DNA from: Candida dubliniensis CD36
Lineage: Eukaryota; Ascomycota; Pichiomycetes; Serinales; Debaryomycetaceae
Reading direction: 5' to 3'
DNA: 64,000 nucleotides
NCBI RefSeq assembly: GCF_000026945.1
Contig: NC_012860.1
Span: 2,294,001-2,358,000 of the forward strand
How positions within the stretch are numbered: position 1 is the first letter of the stretch; the number at the start of each line of letters is the position of its first letter. A program made the position numbers and the translations under genes. Positions 60,811-64,000 of the stretch are shown one piece after another. The notes below the pieces were generated by a model. The model saw only the letters and a program-made list of their open reading frames with translations. It was not told the DNA's origin and searched no databases.

Positions 60811-63267
60811 ATGATAGAGGTGTTAATAACTGTAGTACCTGCAGTTTTATGGCTTTTATACAGATTTCTTCTGGTTCTACAAACACCAGCGGAAAAATTG
60901 ATTGAGGATTTGAATATCGAGATTCCTCATACCCCAATATTATGTATCGATTCCATTTGTGAAAGATCTATTGTGATTCATTGGGATATTGAAATCAAAT
61001 TCGATGAAAATTTGTATTATGTGATTGTCGTGAATGAACAAGAAGCAGCAACATTGACTTCTACATCTTGTAAATTGAATAATTTGACACCGCATCAACT
61101 ATATCAGATTGAAATTATTGCAGTGAATTCAATAACCAATTTCAAATCACAATCCAAGCCAGTGTTTGTTCACACCTCCAGTGAGAAAGGACTTGATGGG
61201 ATTGTCAATGTCGATCATTTGGAAACCGAGGTCAAAGAAATAGAACCTACAGGGAACTCAGATCAATCATTAGAAACCATAACCATAGACCAAATTAGGA
61301 ATATCAAAGATTCAAATTTGTTGAATGATTATATTGTCAAATTTCAAAATGAATTGGCCAAGACCAATACTGAATATAAACAATTTCAATCGAGTATTTC
61401 ACAAGAACAAGAGACTTTGCAGCGAGATTTAAGTCATTACAAACAAGAATTTGAAGAAGAATCAGATAACAAGTTGAAAAAAGAACACGATTTAAAATCA
61501 TTGGAAAGGAAGAAAGATAATCTTTCATTTCAAAAATCAAAATTAACAACCCAATTAAATGCATTGAAAAACACCCTTTCATTATTTAATACAAAATTTG
61601 AAGAAAATGAAAATAAAATCAAAAAATTACGTGAAAAAAATACACATGCATTAAATACGGAAGATCAAGAAAAGACAAAGATTAAAGAAGAAATTGATTC
61701 TATAAAACAGAAAATTAATCATACCAAATCGGGTATGGAAAAAACTGAAGAAAATATAAAACTTATTGCATTAGAGAGAAAAGAATTAATTTCTATCTTA
61801 AACCAGTTAAAACCACTTATAGATGCATTCAACCAATCAGGGAATTCCAGTACACCATCAGATATCAATAGTGTGTCCCAATTACCACCTTCATCAACAG
61901 CGTCCAATAACACGTCTGGCTCCAACTCTTCTACGACAGCGACAACAACAACAGCAAATAACAGTGCTACATCAGTTTTTAACAGAGATGGGTCTTTATC
62001 CAAAAGTGCATTTGATGCCATTGTAAAGATAATTCAAATTGTACCATCATGGCAAGATGAGATTATGCATGAAATCAATCAATACCAAGAATTTGAACAG
62101 AATTGGAAGGAAGCATTTAGAGCAGAAATCAAGAAATTCGTTGCCATACATCAAGCTTTAGAGGTTGCAAGAATGAACTTAGATCAAAATTATCAACCAG
62201 TGAAAATGACAGAATATCAGGCATCAATAGAATTTGGAGGTTTTAGCAATGCTCTACCAAAACCAAAGTTCAATGGGAAAAGAAACTTATCACCGACTGA
62301 AGATCATTTGAAACAAAATAACAATTTCTATAATTACTATGGCAATGTGTATTCAAAAGAGGAACCAGATGGTGAATTGGGACCCCTACATTCTCAACAG
62401 CAAGTGCTCTTACAACAACAACCTCTGCCACCACCAATTGCTGCTCAAGTATTGTCCAACAGCGATTATTTATCAAACAATTCTTTTGGTCAGCAAGAGC
62501 AACCGTATATCAGTTTGGATCAGATTAATGCCGCCCATAATTTAGATTTGAATAGTGGCAATACAATGATGCCGATAGATACGTCTATATCGACAAACAA
62601 CCTTACATCTAGTCATCTTAATGGATTTCCGTATGACGACAATATTTACACTAGAGGAATCAATTCGCCACTTCCATTGCACAACGATGCTGCTTTGAAT
62701 TATGGTGATTATAATTCGTTATTGTACAGATACAGTTCACCTTCTTTAACTCAAAGTAACAGTAACTTACCTGAAGGAGTTTGGAACAGCACTACAAATA
62801 ATGGCAACAATTTAAGTGCCAACGATTTATTAAACGCAACACAACAATCTGGATTTTTGATTTCTCCGTCACAATCTACAAACATTTGGTTAGATGATAA
62901 GAGTCAAAGCTCATTGTTGAATCCAACAAACGGTACGACACATACAAGAGCTGTTTCCAGTAATTCACAGATTTGGAGAAATGACACCGCAAGTATTAAT
63001 GGAGGAGGTAGTAATTCGATTCGTGGTTTTGATTTTGGTGGAGTATCTACTCAGAGCAATGGTGATTTTTCACCATTTGGTAACAACATTAGTATACACG
63101 CCCCCACCGATAACTTTTACGGAGTCAATCTGTCCAATACGCAAGTGAACGAGCACCAGCAGCAGCAGCCGCAGTCACAACAACCACAACCAAATTTGAC
63201 TTCTTTCAGGGGTAACAATGATGAAAATGAGTCGGTTATTGGAGGACAAGAGAATTTTTTCAAATAG
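60811..63267 (+). CDS. Membrane-anchored fibronectin-III / coiled-coil protein, Nnf2-like
   Basis: An 818-residue protein with an N-terminal membrane anchor (about 3-25, EVLITVVPAVLWLLYRFLLVLQ) and one FN3-like domain (about 40-130). That domain includes SIVIHWDIEIKFDENLYYVIV and LNNLTPHQLYQIEIIAVNS, which fit FN3 strands. A long coiled coil follows (about 170-345, Glu/Lys-rich heptads). A central conserved block has FDAIVKIIQIVPSWQDEIMHEINQYQEFEQNWKEAFRAEIKKFV. The final 300 residues are Asn/Ser/Gln-rich and disordered. The anchor-FN3-coil order recalls yeast Nnf2 (YGR089W), but I hold that at low confidence. It is probably an ER or nuclear-envelope protein facing the cytosol. The start is an ATG. 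Confidence 0.72.
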   Translation: MIEVLITVVPAVLWLLYRFLLVLQTPAEKLIEDLNIEIPHTPILCIDSICERSIVIHWDIEIKFDENLYYVIVVNEQEAATLTSTSCKLNNLTPHQLYQIEIIAVNSITNFKSQSKPVFVHTSSEKGLDGIVNVDHLETEVKEIEPTGNSDQSLETITIDQIRNIKDSNLLNDYIVKFQNELAKTNTEYKQFQSSISQEQETLQRDLSHYKQEFEEESDNKLKKEHDLKSLERKKDNLSFQKSKLTTQLNALKNTLSLFNTKFEENENKIKKLREKNTHALNTEDQEKTKIKEEIDSIKQKINHTKSGMEKTEENIKLIALERKELISILNQLKPLIDAFNQSGNSSTPSDINSVSQLPPSSTASNNTSGSNSSTTATTTTANNSATSVFNRDGSLSKSAFDAIVKIIQIVPSWQDEIMHEINQYQEFEQNWKEAFRAEIKKFVAIHQALEVARMNLDQNYQPVKMTEYQASIEFGGFSNALPKPKFNGKRNLSPTEDHLKQNNNFYNYYGNVYSKEEPDGELGPLHSQQQVLLQQQPLPPPIAAQVLSNSDYLSNNSFGQQEQPYISLDQINAAHNLDLNSGNTMMPIDTSISTNNLTSSHLNGFPYDDNIYTRGINSPLPLHNDAALNYGDYNSLLYRYSSPSLTQSNSNLPEGVWNSTTNNGNNLSANDLLNATQQSGFLISPSQSTNIWLDDKSQSSLLNPTNGTTHTRAVSSNSQIWRNDTASINGGGSNSIRGFDFGGVSTQSNGDFSPFGNNISIHAPTDNFYGVNLSNTQVNEHQQQQPQSQQPQPNLTSFRGNNDENESVIGGQENFFK

Positions 63268-64000
63268 CGGGGTTGACATCTTGAAAGCATATATTACATA
63301 CTAAGAAGTTACAAACATACAGATCCCACAGTAAATTGAACTTTTTTTTTAAAAAAAAAAATGAAAAGAGGTAGAGAGAGCAAACACACACACAAAGCAA
63401 GAACAATCTTATATTACAGATGTGTGATAAGCAAAGTAGCCAGTACAGATGCCTTTATTTTATTATTCTAAGAGTATATAGGTGATAATTGATTTGGTGG
63501 TTTGGTGGTTTATGAGATTTGTGGAAGCAACAACAACAGTGTATAGTGTAATAATAATTGCATCACGTTATTAGACAATCTTTTCTTTTTTTTATGCGGG
63601 TGCTTTTCTCTCGTTTAGGGTTTTTCATTCAAATTTTGTAATGATAGAAATTTCTTTTTATTTATCATTGCAACATTCATTATTGGTTTCATTTGGAGCT
63701 TGCCATATGAGGGGGCCGTAAAATAAACAAGAAAATGATACTCTTGAATGGGGAGTAACTAATTTTTGAATAAACAAAGACCAATGGTTTGTATTTTGAT
63801 CCTATAATTCTCTTTTTTTTATACCACATTTTATTACCGTTCATAGCCGAGTTTTCTCAAGCTTTGGGGTTTTTGATTTTCTAACCACAGAGAAAAGAGG
63901 CTTGCTAGGTGTGTATATGTGTATTAATTGAAATGACATCGATATAACAATTAATAAAGTGGTCGAGGTGGGTGGATGTTGGCAAACAGTTTGATCTCTT
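63268..64000. other. 3' flank at window end
   Basis: No gene is seen before the window ends. Features are an A-rich run at about 63351-63361, a CA run near 63387-63395 and T runs near 63586 and 63815. Confidence 0.5.

Overview
The window is nuclear DNA from a budding yeast of the CTG (CUG-Ser) clade. It is almost certainly Candida albicans or a very close relative such as C. dubliniensis. The evidence is AT-rich intergenic DNA, nearly intronless genes, CTG codons lying inside serine runs, a glutamine at residue 56 of ribosomal protein L42, and gene content (CLA4, TPK1, SFH5, FMP52, a GAM1/GCA1-type glucoamylase, an MNN1-family mannosyltransferase, CBK1, RPL42, an FGR41-like wall protein). From memory this order matches one arm segment of C. 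albicans chromosome 1; I could not search to confirm it. Proteins quoted here use the standard code, so residues written Leu from CTG should be read as Ser.

Layout. From 1 to 20.4 kb all eight intact genes are on the minus strand: the PAK kinase CLA4, the PKA catalytic subunit TPK1, a GID-complex armadillo protein (VID28/GID5-like), an RraA-like aldolase, a myristoylated protein of unknown function, the Pol I subunit RPA34, the lipid-transfer protein SFH5 and the mitochondrial SDR protein FMP52. A decayed gene on the plus strand lies between CLA4 and TPK1. From 22.6 to 33.7 kb the genes are on the plus strand: secreted glucoamylase, MNN1-type mannosyltransferase, a SAM methyltransferase and GPI12. 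ARP6 follows on the minus strand, with only 18 bases between its stop and that of GPI12. Next come an MFS transporter (+), a Ser-rich single-pass membrane protein (-), a YTP1-like membrane protein (-), CBK1 (-), intron-containing RPL42 (-) and a secreted Ser/Thr-rich protein (-). The right end holds a BED-finger protein with a hAT-transposase-like tail (+), an ART1/LDB19-type arrestin (-), an alkaline phosphatase (+) and a membrane-anchored FN3/coiled-coil protein (+).

How the genes relate. Three kinases of polarity and hyphal growth (CLA4, TPK1, CBK1) lie within 49 kb. Several other genes act at the cell surface or in the secretory pathway (glucoamylase, MNN1-type mannosyltransferase, GPI12, two Ser/Thr-rich surface proteins, alkaline phosphatase, arrestin). 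These are separately transcribed eukaryotic genes with long promoters of 2 to 3 kb, not operons.

No tRNA, rRNA, complete transposon, CRISPR array or gene cluster of a new type was found. The most noteworthy items are the decayed gene at 5361-6087, the probable domesticated hAT fragment, the Tbf1-type palindrome and intron of RPL42, its Gln56, the CTG codons in serine runs, and the near-touching GPI12/ARP6 ends.
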